Part shown: positions 19,445 through 28,080 of the stretch, in pieces
Numbering within the stretch: position 1 is the stretch's first letter
Layout: every line of letters begins with the position of its first letter
From: Chitinophagaceae bacterium
GTDB lineage: Bacteria; Bacteroidota; Bacteroidia; Chitinophagales; Chitinophagaceae
Assembly (NCBI GenBank): GCA_018335935.1
Contig: JAGXRG010000071.1
Span: 51,163 to 115,162 of the forward strand
Reading direction: 5' to 3'
Length of the DNA stretch: 64,000 nucleotides
Notes under the pieces: model-generated
What the model saw: only the letters and a program-made list of their open reading frames with translations
The model's database searches: none
What the model was told of the DNA's origin: nothing
Translations under genes and position numbers: made by a program

Positions 19445-19888
19445 ATGAAGTTTTTCTATGCAGTTTTTATCATTTCAATAATTACTATTTCGTGTAAAGC
19501 TCCACAAGGTTTTGATTATAGAGATGTGAAAAATATTACACTTGAAAAATTAGGCTTTGATTCATCTACATTAAAAATGGAACTTGTCTATTTTAATCCA
19601 AACAATTTTGGAGTAACCCTTAAAAATGTTGATTGTGAAATTTATATTGATCAAAAATATTTAGGCCATTATAGATTAGATACTACTATGCTAATTGAAA
19701 AAAGATCTGAATTTGCTTTACCTTCTACCATAAAAGTAAACATGAAAAACATTTATAAAAATGCTCTAAATCTACTATTTAGTAAAGAAGTTGAAGTGAA
19801 CGTTAAGGGTACAACTAAGGTGAGTAAATTTGGCTTAAATATTACTGTTCCTTTTAATTACATAAATAAACATCAGATTAATATGTAA
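19445..19888 (+). CDS. LEA type 2 (WHy-like) lipoprotein
   Basis: 147 aa. The N-terminus is hydrophobic and ends in ITISCKAP, a lipobox with Cys17. The rest resembles LEA14/WHy domains: FRDVKNITLEKLGF-type entry, LVYFNPNNFGVTLKNVDCEIYID (paired Asn/Asp and beta strands) and a central polar loop, ending in a basic NITVPFNY strand. Bacterial LEA2 lipoproteins are of unknown function, possibly desiccation or envelope stress related. It is flanked by divergent feoB and the co-oriented YdeI-like gene 172 nt away. Confidence 0.75.
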   Translation: MKFFYAVFIISIITISCKAPQGFDYRDVKNITLEKLGFDSSTLKMELVYFNPNNFGVTLKNVDCEIYIDQKYLGHYRLDTTMLIEKRSEFALPSTIKVNMKNIYKNALNLLFSKEVEVNVKGTTKVSKFGLNITVPFNYINKHQINM

Positions 19889-19991
19889 CTGCTTCAAGCT
19901 AGTACAGATAAGTATTTCAGCGTTTCAACTATACGGAATTTTAATGAGTTTACCAAATTAAAACAACATTTTTCATAAAATGTTAAAATGC

Positions 19992-20022
19992 TTGTTAACT
20001 TATAAAATAATGGTTATTTTTG
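19992..20022 (+). promoter_or_regulatory. Promoter of the YdeI-like gene
   Basis: TTG at 19992-19994, 20 nt, then TATTTTTG at 20015-20022: a textbook Bacteroidota promoter. The downstream GCACACTCC discriminator resembles those of the tRNA promoters in this window. The predicted 5' UTR is about 30 nt. Confidence 0.7.
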
Positions 20023-20060
20023 CACACTCCATTTGGTAACCCCCATAATAAAATGTGAAT

Positions 20061-20717
20061 ATGTCGAATTTAAGTTTGTTTGAAAAACTTCAATTAGTTG
20101 ATGAGAATAGTATGTTAATTCAAGGGCTTCCTTCTTCAATTGAAAAACAATTTGCTAAATTATCTTACGCAAAAAATGTTACTCCATTAGTTAAAAAAAG
20201 AAAAGTAGATTTTGCCTTAGTATTTGCTGTGAATCAAAATCAATTAGTAAACATCATGAAAGATGTTTTACCAGCTTTACATGATGAAAGTAAACTTTGG
20301 ATAGCTTATCCTAAAGTAACTAGTAAAATTGTTAGTGATTTAAATAGAGAAAGCAGCTGGGATTTTTTTACACAAAAAGAATATGAAGGTGTTAGTTTAA
20401 TAGATTTAGACCATATGTGGAGTGCTATTCGCTTCAAAAAGAATGGAACTACTTCTGCAATCATACCATCAGAAACAAAAGTTCAAAAAGAAGAAAAAGC
20501 AGGAATTAAATCTGTAGAATTTGATAGAAAATTAACAGTAATACCTAGCTATTTAGAAAAAGCATTTACTAAACACCAACAAGCTAAAGAAATTTTTAGT
20601 TCATTACCAGAATCACATCAAAATGAATATGTGGTTTGGATTGAAGGTGCTAAAAAAGATGAAACTAAACAACGCAGATTAGATTCTGTGATTGAAAAAT
20701 TAATGGCGAGTCAATAA
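20061..20717 (+). CDS. YdeI/OmpD-associated family protein with DUF3052-like N-terminal domain
   Basis: 218 aa from the ATG at 20061 (a GTG six bases upstream is in frame). The first 130 residues look like a DUF3052-type domain: VDFALVFAVNQNQLVNIM, KLWIAYPKVTSK and SLIDLDHMWSAIRFKK. The C-terminal 65 residues (PSYLEKAFTKHQQAKEIFSSLPESHQNEYVVWI, then ETKQRRLDSVIEKL) are the YdeI/OmpD-associated, bacteriocin-protection-type domain. Soluble, no signal peptide. The role is not established. It is monocistronic, with its own promoter and a bidirectional terminator that it shares with nusG. Confidence 0.8.
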   Translation: MSNLSLFEKLQLVDENSMLIQGLPSSIEKQFAKLSYAKNVTPLVKKRKVDFALVFAVNQNQLVNIMKDVLPALHDESKLWIAYPKVTSKIVSDLNRESSWDFFTQKEYEGVSLIDLDHMWSAIRFKKNGTTSAIIPSETKVQKEEKAGIKSVEFDRKLTVIPSYLEKAFTKHQQAKEIFSSLPESHQNEYVVWIEGAKKDETKQRRLDSVIEKLMASQ

Positions 20718-20737
20718 AATAAAAATATTTAAAATAA

Positions 20738-20771
20738 AAAAGAGGCGTTCAATTACTTGAACGCCTCTTTT
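20738..20771. terminator. Bidirectional terminator between the YdeI-like gene and nusG
   Basis: Perfect 15-bp stem (20738-20752 and 20757-20771) with a TTAC loop; A-runs on the left and T-runs on the right arm give U-tracts in both directions. It lies exactly between two convergent genes. Confidence 0.92.
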
Positions 20772-20786
20772 AATATAAAATAATAA

Positions 20787-21374
20787 TTAATTTATTTTTT
20801 CTACTTGAACATAGCTTAATTCCACAGGTGTACTTCTTCCAAAAATCTTTACGGTAACTTTTAATTTTTTCTTTTCATCATTAACCTCTTCAATAACACC
20901 ATTAAAGTCGTTGAAAGGACCTTCAATAATTTTAATTGTTTCTCCTACAATGAATGGTTCACTAATTGAAACGCCAATATCATTCATCTCATCAACCTTA
21001 CCTAACATTTTATTTACTTCAGCCTTTCGTAAAGAAATAATATTTCCTTTACTTCCTTTGCCATCAGTTAAAAAGTGCATGATGTTGCTAATATTGCTGA
21101 TGTGTTGAACGATATCATCAGATAATTTACCATCTTCAACTTCTAGCATTACATAACCCGGAAAATAATTTTTTTCACGCATTACTTTTTTACCATTCTG
21201 TACTTTAAATACTTTTTCCATTGGTAAAAAAACTTGCTTTACAATTGCAGTCCATCCATTTCGAGCAATATCTTTATCTAAATACTCCTTTACACTACGT
21301 TCTTTTCCACTAACAACACGCAGAACGTACCATTTAGTTTCTTTTTGATTTTCTACAGTAACTTCTTCAGACAT
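20787..21374 (-). CDS. nusG: Transcription termination/antitermination protein NusG
   Basis: 195 aa. The NGN domain begins at KWYVLRVVSGKERSVKEYLD (about residues 14-33) and includes NYFPGYVMLEVE; the KOW domain (VGETIKIIEGPFNDFNGVIEEVN, about 143-165) binds ribosomal S10 or Rho in characterised relatives. It binds the RNA polymerase clamp and links transcription to translation. It lies 10 nt downstream of secE in the tuf-tRNA-Trp-secE-nusG order. Unlike the common arrangement, no rplK-rplA-rplJ-rplL-rpoBC genes follow; a bidirectional terminator and a convergent gene do. Confidence 0.97.
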   Translation of the reverse strand: MSEEVTVENQKETKWYVLRVVSGKERSVKEYLDKDIARNGWTAIVKQVFLPMEKVFKVQNGKKVMREKNYFPGYVMLEVEDGKLSDDIVQHISNISNIMHFLTDGKGSKGNIISLRKAEVNKMLGKVDEMNDIGVSISEPFIVGETIKIIEGPFNDFNGVIEEVNDEKKKLKVTVKIFGRSTPVELSYVQVEKIN

Positions 21375-21384
21375 CTTTTATTAC

Positions 21385-21576
21385 TTAAAATAATTTATAA
21401 ATAAGTTTTAATAATTGGTTACTGCTAAAATCCATAACAAAAATTAAAGCTGTAATAATTATTGTAGCAACAAGTACAATTACTGTGCTTTGCTGTAACT
21501 GAGTCCAAGTAGGCCAAGTTACATTTTCTATCAACTCTTGATAGCTTTCTTTAAAATATGTAGTAATCTTATTCAT
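21385..21576 (-). CDS. secE: Preprotein translocase subunit SecE
   Basis: 63-aa single-span SecE, short as in most Gram-negatives outside the enterics. The amphipathic helix (YFKESYQELIENVTWPTWTQLQQST) with the conserved WP pair is followed by one membrane segment (VIVLVATIIITALIFVMDF). It braces SecY in the inner-membrane translocon. It sits between tRNA-Trp and nusG on the minus strand. Confidence 0.96.
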   Translation of the reverse strand: MNKITTYFKESYQELIENVTWPTWTQLQQSTVIVLVATIIITALIFVMDFSSNQLLKLIYKLF

Positions 21577-21581
21577 GTTGT

Positions 21582-21658
21582 TTTGTTTAATGTTTAAGGT
21601 TAGATGATTAAGGTTGAAGATACTTAAGTTTTAAACTTTAAACTTTTGAAACTAAAAT
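21582..21658. repeat. Degenerate heptamer array between tRNA-Trp and secE
   Basis: Eleven consecutive 7-nt units can be read from 21582 to 21658. The clearest are AAGGTTA/AAGGTTG (21596 and 21610) and two identical TTAAACT units (21631-21644); the others are looser. It fills nearly the whole spacer between secE and the tRNA-Trp 3' end. Confidence 0.5.
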
Positions 21659-21660
21659 AG

Positions 21661-21731
21661 CACGGGTACTAGGATTCGAACCCAGATCAAAGGTTTTGGA
21701 GACCCGTATGCTACCGTTGCACCATACCCGT
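21661..21731 (-). tRNA. tRNA-Trp (CCA anticodon)
   Basis: 71-nt cloverleaf on the minus strand: acceptor ACGGGTA/TACCCGT, anticodon loop CTCCAAA with anticodon CCA, T-loop GGTTCGAATCC, discriminator G as expected for bacterial tRNA-Trp. The 3' CCA is not encoded. It lies between tuf and secE, the conserved position. Confidence 0.97.
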
Positions 21732-21771
21732 AAATATAATCTATTAATATTAAAAGAACTTCTTTTTAAAA

Positions 21772-21805
21772 GCAAAGTACCCAAGCTTTCGCCTAAGTAC
21801 TTTGC
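21772..21805 (-). terminator. Long hairpin with GAAA loop after tuf
   Basis: On the minus strand a 9-bp perfect outer stem (21797-21805 with 21772-21780) continues into six more pairs, including three G-U pairs, and closes with a GAAA tetraloop, for 15 pairs in total. Four Ts follow. It sits 51 nt after the tuf stop and 41 nt before tRNA-Trp, so it is a candidate tuf terminator or a processing site separating tuf from trnW-secE-nusG. Confidence 0.75.
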
Positions 21806-21855
21806 AAATATACATTACACTTTAAAACTCATCGGTTAAGATGATATTAAAGATA

Positions 21856-23046
21856 TTATTTAATGATTTCTGTAACTTGACCAGCACCTACAGTTCTACC
21901 ACCTTCACGAATAGCGAATTTTAATCCTTTATCCATTGCGATAGGCTGAATTAATTTTACAGAAAGGTTAATGTTATCACCAGGCATTACCATTTCAGTT
22001 CCTTCTGGTAAAGTACACTCACCTGTAACGTCTGTAGTTCTGAAATAGAACTGAGGACGATATTTATTAAAGAAAGGAGTATGACGACCACCTTCATCTT
22101 TGCTTAAAACGTAAACTTCACCTTTAAACTCAGTATGAGGAGTGATTGATTTTGGTGCACAAATTACCATACCACGACGGATTTGAGATTTCTCAATACC
22201 ACGTAATAATAAACCTGCATTATCACCAGCTTCACCTCTATCTAATAATTTTTTAAACATTTCAACACCTGTAACTGTAGAGCTTTGGTTAGCTTCTTGT
22301 AATCCTACGATTTCAACTGCTTCACCAACTTTAATAACACCTCTTTCAATTCTACCTGTAGCAACAGTACCACGACCTGTGATTGAGAATACATCCTCAA
22401 CACTCATCAAGAATGGTTGATCTACTGGACGTGGAGGCAATGGAATAAAGCTATCAACAGCTGCCATCAATTCTTCAACTTTAGCAACCCATTTAGCATC
22501 TTCTGCCAAAGCACCAGTTGCAGAACCTTGAATAATTGGTGTGTTATCACCATCAAAACCATTTTTGCTTAATAATTCACGGATTTCCATTTCTACTAAC
22601 TCAAGTAATTCAGCATCTTCTACTAAATCTACTTTGTTCATGAAAACTACCATGCTAGGTACACCTACCTGACGTGCTAACAAGATATGCTCTCTTGTTT
22701 GTGGCATAGGACCATCAGTTGCAGCAACTACTAAGATAGCACCATCCATTTGTGCAGCACCTGTAATCATGTTTTTAACATAGTCAGCGTGACCTGGACA
22801 ATCAACGTGTGCATAGTGACGATTATCTGTTTGATACTCCACGTGAGCAGTATTAATGGTAATACCACGCTCTCTTTCTTCAGGAGCACCATCAATTTCA
22901 TCATATTTTTTAGCAACATTACCCATACCTTTTTTAGAAAGGATAGAAGTAATTGCAGCTGTTAAAGTTGTTTTACCATGGTCTACGTGACCAATAGTAC
23001 CAATGTTTACGTGAGGTTTTTCCCTCTTAAAGGTCTCTTTAGACAT
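21856..23046 (-). CDS. tuf: Elongation factor Tu
   Basis: 396 aa with an unmistakable EF-Tu sequence: GHVDHGKT (G1), [12 protein letters not shown] (switch I), [21 protein letters not shown] (G3), NKVD (G4), GSATGAL (G5), then domains II and III ending in [15 protein letters not shown]. It delivers aminoacyl-tRNA to the ribosome. It is transcribed after the tRNA-Thr-Tyr-Gly-Thr cluster and followed by the long hairpin and tRNA-Trp, the classic tufB-type neighbourhood. Only this copy is in the window. Confidence 0.99.
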   Translation of the reverse strand: MSKETFKREKPHVNIGTIGHVDHGKTTLTAAITSILSKKGMGNVAKKYDEIDGAPEERERGITINTAHVEYQTDNRHYAHVDCPGHADYVKNMITGAAQMDGAILVVAATDGPMPQTREHILLARQVGVPSMVVFMNKVDLVEDAELLELVEMEIRELLSKNGFDGDNTPIIQGSATGALAEDAKWVAKVEELMAAVDSFIPLPPRPVDQPFLMSVEDVFSITGRGTVATGRIERGVIKVGEAVEIVGLQEANQSSTVTGVEMFKKLLDRGEAGDNAGLLLRGIEKSQIRRGMVICAPKSITPHTEFKGEVYVLSKDEGGRHTPFFNKYRPQFYFRTTDVTGECTLPEGTEMVMPGDNINLSVKLIQPIAMDKGLKFAIREGGRTVGAGQVTEIIK

Positions 23047-23142
23047 CTTGTTTTATTTTATTTGTTTATAATCAAAGTCCACAGAACTCGTCTATAGACC
23101 ATAGTTTCATAAAAATTAGTTTTCACTAATTCATATTCTTTG

Positions 23143-23214
<72 letters not shown>

Positions 23215-23267
23215 TTGTATAGCTTAAGAGAGCATAGTCTCTTTTCTCATCACTTTAAGAACTTTTG

Positions 23268-23340
23268 AGCGGAAGACCAGGCTCGAACTGGCCACCTATA
23301 GCTTGGAAGGCTATCGCTCTACCAAATGAGCTACTTCCGC
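23268..23340 (-). tRNA. tRNA-Gly (TCC anticodon)
   Basis: 73 nt, acceptor GCGGAAG/CTTCCGC, anticodon loop CTTCCAA (anticodon TCC), T-loop GTTCGAGCC. No encoded CCA. Third tRNA of the cluster. Confidence 0.97.
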
Positions 23341-23419
23341 TTTTACAATTTTAATTTCTGAATTAAAATAATTGTTGAAGATAATCATTTAAAATTCATT
23401 ATTAAGAAATAAAGAACTG

Positions 23420-23502
<83 letters not shown>

Positions 23503-23581
23503 AATCTCATTTATGTTTTTTTTCAGTTTGACCATGATTAATTTAATTAATGATTAATCATTATTCAGTGAAAAATAAATG

Positions 23582-23654
23582 AGCCGAGGAAGGGAGTCGA
23601 ACCCACGACCTGCTGATTACAAATCAGCTGCTCTACCAACTGAGCTACCTCGGC
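23582..23654 (-). tRNA. tRNA-Thr (TGT anticodon)
   Basis: 73 nt, acceptor GCCGAGG/CCTCGGC, anticodon stem GCTGA/TCAGC with loop TTTGTAA (anticodon TGT). First tRNA of the Thr-Tyr-Gly-Thr-tuf transcript, 32 nt downstream of the predicted start site. Confidence 0.97.
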
Positions 23655-23690
23655 GAAATACATAAGTTAAAGAACTAATTTTTCGGACGG

Positions 23691-23698
23691 CAAAAGTA
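23691..23698 (-). promoter_or_regulatory. -7 element of the tRNA-Thr-Tyr-Gly-Thr-tuf transcript
   Basis: TACTTTTG on the minus strand with T-rich sequence upstream, including TTTG near the -33 position. The element and the following GC-rich discriminator are identical over 22 nt (23678-23699) to the rpsT promoter at 51213-51234, which supports both as real promoters of translation genes. Confidence 0.7.
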
Positions 23699-23794
23699 AT
23701 AGAAAACAAATACAAACAAAAAAACTTATTGAAAATATTTTTTTATTTTTCTACATTTTATACTACAATGCAGATTATTGGCTTAATAAAACTA

Positions 23795-23819
23795 AAAAGC
23801 TGCAAATAATGCAGCTTTT
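23795..23819 (-). terminator. Terminator of tRNA-Lys(TTT)
   Basis: Perfect 10-bp stem (23795-23804 with 23810-23819), 5-nt loop and a T-run on the minus strand. It begins one base beyond the 3' end of tRNA-Lys, making that tRNA a separate unit from the tRNA-Thr cluster. Confidence 0.9.
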
Positions 23820-23820
23820 G

Positions 23821-23893
23821 TGATCCCGCTGGGACTCGAACCCAGGGCCCCATCATTAAAAGTGATGTGCTCTACCAACTGAGCTACGAGATC
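23821..23893 (-). tRNA. tRNA-Lys (TTT anticodon)
   Basis: 73 nt, acceptor GATCTCG/CGGGATC, anticodon stem CATCA/TGATG with loop CTTTTAA (anticodon TTT), T-loop GTTCGAGTC, discriminator A. It has its own promoter (23919-23926) and terminator (23795-23819). Confidence 0.97.
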
Positions 23894-23918
23894 ATCCCTC
23901 ATTTCGTTTTTGGGAGTG

Positions 23919-23926
23919 CAAAAGTA
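23919..23926 (-). promoter_or_regulatory. -7 element of tRNA-Lys(TTT)
   Basis: TACTTTTG on the minus strand followed by a CACTCCC discriminator, 26 nt before the mature tRNA 5' end. It resembles the rpsT and tRNA-Thr promoters. Confidence 0.65.
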
Positions 23927-23981
23927 AGTGTATATTTTTCTTACCCAAATATTTTGAAAAATAATTTGAAAATATTTTTTA

Positions 23982-24617
23982 CTAGTGTTGGAAATTTAAT
24001 AGTTTATGTAGCTCTTCTTCGAAATCTAAATCATTAGTAAAATGAAAAGTTATTAAATCTATAAGTTTTGCTCCTTCAATATTCTTTAAAGTATCGTCAA
24101 TAAATAAGGTTTCTGAAATGTTTAACTGATGATCTTGAATAATTTTTAAATAACATTCTGCATTAGGTTTTCTTAAGCCCATTTGGTGTGAATAATAAGC
24201 TTGATGAAAATGACTTTCTAAACTATTTTCAGGAAACTGAAGGCTAAACACATTTTGAAATGCTTTATAGTGAATGATATTGGTATTACTTAACAAAAAA
24301 ACTTGATGATTTTCTTTTAATTGTTTTGCAAGTTGCAATCTCTTGCTCCAAAAAGTGCCCAGCATTTTATTCCAAGCTGTTTCAATTTGATGATTAGTTA
24401 ATGAAAGTTGACTAGTTTTTCTTAATCCATCATAAAAATCATCCTCACCAATAGCTCCTATTTCTAGATTTTCAAATAAATCTGAAACAAAATCTTGTTG
24501 ATAAAGTTTGTCAATATCTGTTAAACCTAGATTTATGAATGCCTCTCGTGTGGCTGCATAATCAATATCTATAAATATTCCACCTAAATCGAAAATAATA
24601 TTTTTAATATGAGTCAT
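23982..24617 (-). CDS. HAD-superfamily IA phosphatase (YihX-like)
   Basis: 211-aa haloacid-dehalogenase-like hydrolase. Motif I is FDLGGIFIDID (residues 10-20) with the nucleophilic Asp; motif II is the LLSNTN segment; motif III/IV is the MGLRKPNAECY Lys region and the LFIDDTLKNIEGA acidic pair. The DLG form of motif I, with a following IDID, is what E. coli YihX (glucose-1-phosphatase) also has, so it is not a defect. The substrate is a sugar phosphate or similar small phosphoester, not determinable here. It lies 3 nt after the SGNH hydrolase gene. Confidence 0.88.
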   Translation of the reverse strand: MTHIKNIIFDLGGIFIDIDYAATREAFINLGLTDIDKLYQQDFVSDLFENLEIGAIGEDDFYDGLRKTSQLSLTNHQIETAWNKMLGTFWSKRLQLAKQLKENHQVFLLSNTNIIHYKAFQNVFSLQFPENSLESHFHQAYYSHQMGLRKPNAECYLKIIQDHQLNISETLFIDDTLKNIEGAKLIDLITFHFTNDLDFEEELHKLLNFQH

Positions 24618-24620
24618 AAT

Positions 24621-25301
24621 CTATTTTATAGATTTAATTATTGGCCAAAGTTTTTCAGCAACTATTGTATTTCCTAATTGATTAAGGTGAACGCCGTCTG
24701 TGGTTAATAATCCTTCACTCAGATTTTCGTAATTAGATTGTTCTATGTAAGCAGTAAATGCAGCCCTTAAATCGCAGAGCTCTAGTTGATACTCATTTAC
24801 AAGTTTTCGTATAACATTACTATACATATCTAAATCAGCATCATGAAAATTTTCTTGATTTCTTTTTTCGCCTATAAGCGTTGGAGTACACAATATAATT
24901 TTTGTATTTATAGCTAAAAGCTTTACAAGTAAAGCTCTGTAGAAGTTTTCGAACTTAACAATATCTAACCCTGTTCCATTACTGCTTTTGCACCAAATAT
25001 CATTAATACCTATAAAAACTACAGTGATGTTTGGAGATTGCAATACCACATCTTCATCTACTCTTAAATATAAATCATACACTTTATTACCGCTTACTCC
25101 TTTTGCAATGGTTTGATAATTTTTAACCAAATCCTCAGCTTCAATCTGACGATTAATTTGTTCTATAAAACCACCAATGAATTTTCCTTGTTCAGTTATT
25201 GAATCTCCAAAAAATAATATTTTTCTTTTTGTTTCTCTTCTGTAAGACAACAACAACATTAGAATTATAAAGACGATGAATAAAGTTATTTGTATAGCCA
25301 A
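24621..25301 (-). CDS. SGNH/GDSL-family hydrolase with N-terminal membrane anchor
   Basis: 226 aa. One N-terminal hydrophobic helix (residues 2-19) is followed by the four SGNH blocks: block I FFGDSIT (nucleophile Ser about 34), block II Gly in AKGVSGNKVYD, block III GINDIW with Asn, and block V DGVHLNQLG with the Asp-His dyad. It likely removes acyl or acetyl groups from a cell-envelope glycan or lipid on the periplasmic face; the substrate is unknown. It is followed immediately by the HAD phosphatase gene, so the two are probably co-transcribed. Confidence 0.9.
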   Translation of the reverse strand: MAIQITLFIVFIILMLLLSYRRETKRKILFFGDSITEQGKFIGGFIEQINRQIEAEDLVKNYQTIAKGVSGNKVYDLYLRVDEDVVLQSPNITVVFIGINDIWCKSSNGTGLDIVKFENFYRALLVKLLAINTKIILCTPTLIGEKRNQENFHDADLDMYSNVIRKLVNEYQLELCDLRAAFTAYIEQSNYENLSEGLLTTDGVHLNQLGNTIVAEKLWPIIKSIK

Positions 25302-25332
25302 AAATTATAGATTAATAGGTGTGATTCAGAAG

Positions 25333-27552
25333 TTAAAGATTGAGCCAATAATTCATTTTAAAGACTAAAGCTCGATTTTTATTTTGCAAAAATGGGTTTG
25401 TAAAATAATTATCAGTATATACTAAAAATAAATCACTCATAGGTTTATAACGCCATTGTAAACGACTATTAATATTATAATTATTGCTTTGAGTATTATA
25501 CTGCATAAAGGTTGTCCAGAAAAGATTAGTTGTGAAATTATATTCAATTCTTGGAGAAATTAAAAAAAGCTCACGGCTACCATAATCATCAGGAAAATTA
25601 AGTTTATTAAATTCTATGTTTACCGAAAAATTAAAATGTGGTTGCTTTCTGTAAGTTAAATCAACTGAAAATTGGTTATAGTCTGCATTGTAGAACTGAC
25701 CTATTCTAAATCGGCCACTATAACTAAAATCTTTTCTAAAGTCTGACCTGTATTGCATGCCATAATTTACATACTCATAATGTTGTGCAGGAATGGGTCT
25801 GCCCCCTGTAAAACTTATTGGAAATAAAAGATTGGCTTGATATGCATTGCCAAATATTCTTATACTTGAGGTATTTTTAAAATTTAATGAATAACTCATA
25901 TTAAATTCTAATTCATTGATACTGTTATCGGGGTTCCAAACAAAAAAAGTATTCAAATCAAAATTGTGAACATTAATATTTCCTTTGGTTGGAAATATTT
26001 TAAAATAAGTTTCTGTGTAAAGTTGCTTAAATCCAACTCGTATTGAAGTATCTCTAATAGCATCATAATTAGATATTCTATTTACAAATCCAATATCTGT
26101 ATAATAATTTTCACCCACTTTATCAAAGTCAATTAAATTACCAAAAGTTCTGCCACTATATTGATATCCTATGCCATAAAAATTATTTTCTCCTTTAATA
26201 TTTGGTTTATAAGATTGATGAATTGAAGCCCAGCCATTCCAATTGCCCTTTAAGTTAGTATACTCAAAAGATAATCCACTATTTCTGCCAAACTCTAAAA
26301 TTGGATCTGCTTTTTTTTGTTGATCATTTAAAAAAGCTTGCCTATTTAAAAAATAACCAGAAATTGATGAACGTTTTAAAACCCTTTGACTAACACTAAC
26401 TGCTGAATAATTTTCAGCTGCATAAGTATCTGTATTACCTGTTTGTACATTCATTAATCCAATTCTTGTTTTTTTAGATAAATTTCCTGAAAGTCTTGCT
26501 CCTAAAAGAATTGGAACTCTATTTCCATTACCATCAACCCCTATTCTTCTTGAATAAAAAGGACGAATGGGTGGTATTCCAAAATTTGATAATAAGTCAG
26601 AATTCTCTAAAAAGAATGTTCTTCTTTCAGGAAAAAAAATATTAAACCGTGAAAGATTGGTAACTTGTCTATCTACATCAACTTGAGAAAAATCTGGATT
26701 AACAGTAATATCTAAATTTAAGGAAGAAGATAAGGCAATTTTACTGTCGAACCCAGCATTACCATAAGCTTTTAAAGGTTCATTAAATTGTTTGTTTTCA
26801 TCAACACTTGCTGTAATGTAGGGCTGAATTACTATATTACTACCTGGTTTTGGTGGTTTTTCTTTCCATTGTAAAACACCTGTATAACCTAGATCATGAG
26901 ATGCAAAATTTACAGGCACTGGTGTCCAACAACTATATTCATTCGATTTTGTATCAACTCTAATAAAATTAATGCCCCAATTTTGTTTTAATGCATCGTA
27001 ACGTAAGGTTTTAAAGGGTATGGCCATTTCTGCAGTCCATCCATTTGCATTATGTTGTGTAGCACTAAACCATTTATTATCCCAACTCCAATTACTATTA
27101 CCATTTGGGCTTAAGAGATCTTCACTTTGACTATTAAAAGCATTAACTACAAAAAACAATCCATTAGTATGTAAGTTTAATGGATCTATAACCACTGCAA
27201 CTCCATCTTGACCATCATGACCAAAATCTCTCTTTAATGATTGAATTACTGGTTTCCCAATATCATCAACTGTAAATGCAATATATAAAAATTCATCGTC
27301 GTAAGCCACTTGAGCCATTGTATTTCTTGCAGCTTTAAGTTTATCTTGTGGCCACTTTTGCCAAAAATTAGTTGCCTTATCAGCAGTTTGCCAAATTGCT
27401 TCATCTAATTTACCATCTACTTTAACTGCAGATTCTGTTTTTTTAATTATTAATTGGTAATCTTTTTGAATTTTATTAGCAGAATCAACATTTTGAGCAA
27501 AAATATTATAGCCGTTAAACAACACTAAAAAGATAAACAAACTAAGTTTCAT
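25333..27552 (-). CDS. DUF5916 outer-membrane protein with CBM9-like N-terminal domain
   Basis: 739 aa. After a signal peptide (about 1-19, ending IFAQ) comes a CBM9-like carbohydrate-binding-module fold (about residues 35-220: KVDGKLDEAIWQTADKATNFWQ, AYDDEFLYIAFTVDD, GWTAEMAIPFKTLRY). The rest is a long beta-rich DUF5916 region with the family segment LDITVNPDFSQVDVDRQVTNLSRF and FFPERRTFFLENSD, ending as a predicted barrel. Function is unknown; it may bind glycans at the surface. It lies 31 nt upstream of the SGNH gene on the same strand, so a DUF5916-SGNH-HAD unit is possible. Confidence 0.85.
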   Translation of the reverse strand: MKLSLFIFLVLFNGYNIFAQNVDSANKIQKDYQLIIKKTESAVKVDGKLDEAIWQTADKATNFWQKWPQDKLKAARNTMAQVAYDDEFLYIAFTVDDIGKPVIQSLKRDFGHDGQDGVAVVIDPLNLHTNGLFFVVNAFNSQSEDLLSPNGNSNWSWDNKWFSATQHNANGWTAEMAIPFKTLRYDALKQNWGINFIRVDTKSNEYSCWTPVPVNFASHDLGYTGVLQWKEKPPKPGSNIVIQPYITASVDENKQFNEPLKAYGNAGFDSKIALSSSLNLDITVNPDFSQVDVDRQVTNLSRFNIFFPERRTFFLENSDLLSNFGIPPIRPFYSRRIGVDGNGNRVPILLGARLSGNLSKKTRIGLMNVQTGNTDTYAAENYSAVSVSQRVLKRSSISGYFLNRQAFLNDQQKKADPILEFGRNSGLSFEYTNLKGNWNGWASIHQSYKPNIKGENNFYGIGYQYSGRTFGNLIDFDKVGENYYTDIGFVNRISNYDAIRDTSIRVGFKQLYTETYFKIFPTKGNINVHNFDLNTFFVWNPDNSINELEFNMSYSLNFKNTSSIRIFGNAYQANLLFPISFTGGRPIPAQHYEYVNYGMQYRSDFRKDFSYSGRFRIGQFYNADYNQFSVDLTYRKQPHFNFSVNIEFNKLNFPDDYGSRELFLISPRIEYNFTTNLFWTTFMQYNTQSNNYNINSRLQWRYKPMSDLFLVYTDNYFTNPFLQNKNRALVFKMNYWLNL

Positions 27553-27675
27553 TCAACAAATTTTATCAAAATTTAACCAACTACTCATAAAAATTACTAG
27601 ATATTCATTAAAATCGTTATGAATGGTAGTTTGAAATGTTTTCTTAAAATAATTATGTACTTATCTTTACCATGT

Positions 27676-28062
27676 ATGATTTCAAAAATTTCAGAAGGTG
27701 TTGAAATTACTGTTGAAACTTTTTATCAAGAAGGTTACAGTAATCCTATGAATGCAGAATTTATGTTTGCATACAGAATTACTATTGAAAATCATAATTC
27801 ATTTACTATTCAACTTCAAAAAAGGCATTGGTATATTTTTGATACCAATGGAGAAAGAAGAGAAGTTGATGGTGAAGGGGTTGTTGGCGAACATCCTGTT
27901 TTAAAACAAGGACAACAATATGCTTATGTTAGTGGCTGTAATTTAAAAACAGAAATGGGCAAAATGCATGGTTTTTATACCATGGAAAATTTAGACACTA
28001 AACAATTATTTCAAGTTCCAATTCCTGCCTTCGATTTAATAGTACCCTCAAAGTTGAATTAG
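27676..28062 (+). CDS. apaG: ApaG protein
   Basis: 128 aa from the ATG at 27676, which gives the usual ApaG length; the frame is open further upstream, but those 19 residues do not look like ApaG. The single fibronectin-type-III-like ApaG domain shows FMFAYRITIENHNSF, LQKRHWYIFDTNG, GEGVVGEHPVLKQGQQYAYVSGCNL and MHGFYTM. The name comes from a Salmonella locus linked to Co2+ resistance; the molecular role is unclear. It lies upstream of the ubiA-like and ruvX genes, with 18 nt before the ubiA-like ATG. Confidence 0.93.
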   Translation: MISKISEGVEITVETFYQEGYSNPMNAEFMFAYRITIENHNSFTIQLQKRHWYIFDTNGERREVDGEGVVGEHPVLKQGQQYAYVSGCNLKTEMGKMHGFYTMENLDTKQLFQVPIPAFDLIVPSKLN

Positions 28063-28080
28063 TGTTTGGCTTATTTGTAT

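Noticed and set aside
24560..24617. Apparent loss of the second Asp in HAD motif I (DLGG instead of DxD)
   Set aside because: YihX-type members of the family also carry DLG at this place, so it is not evidence of inactivation.
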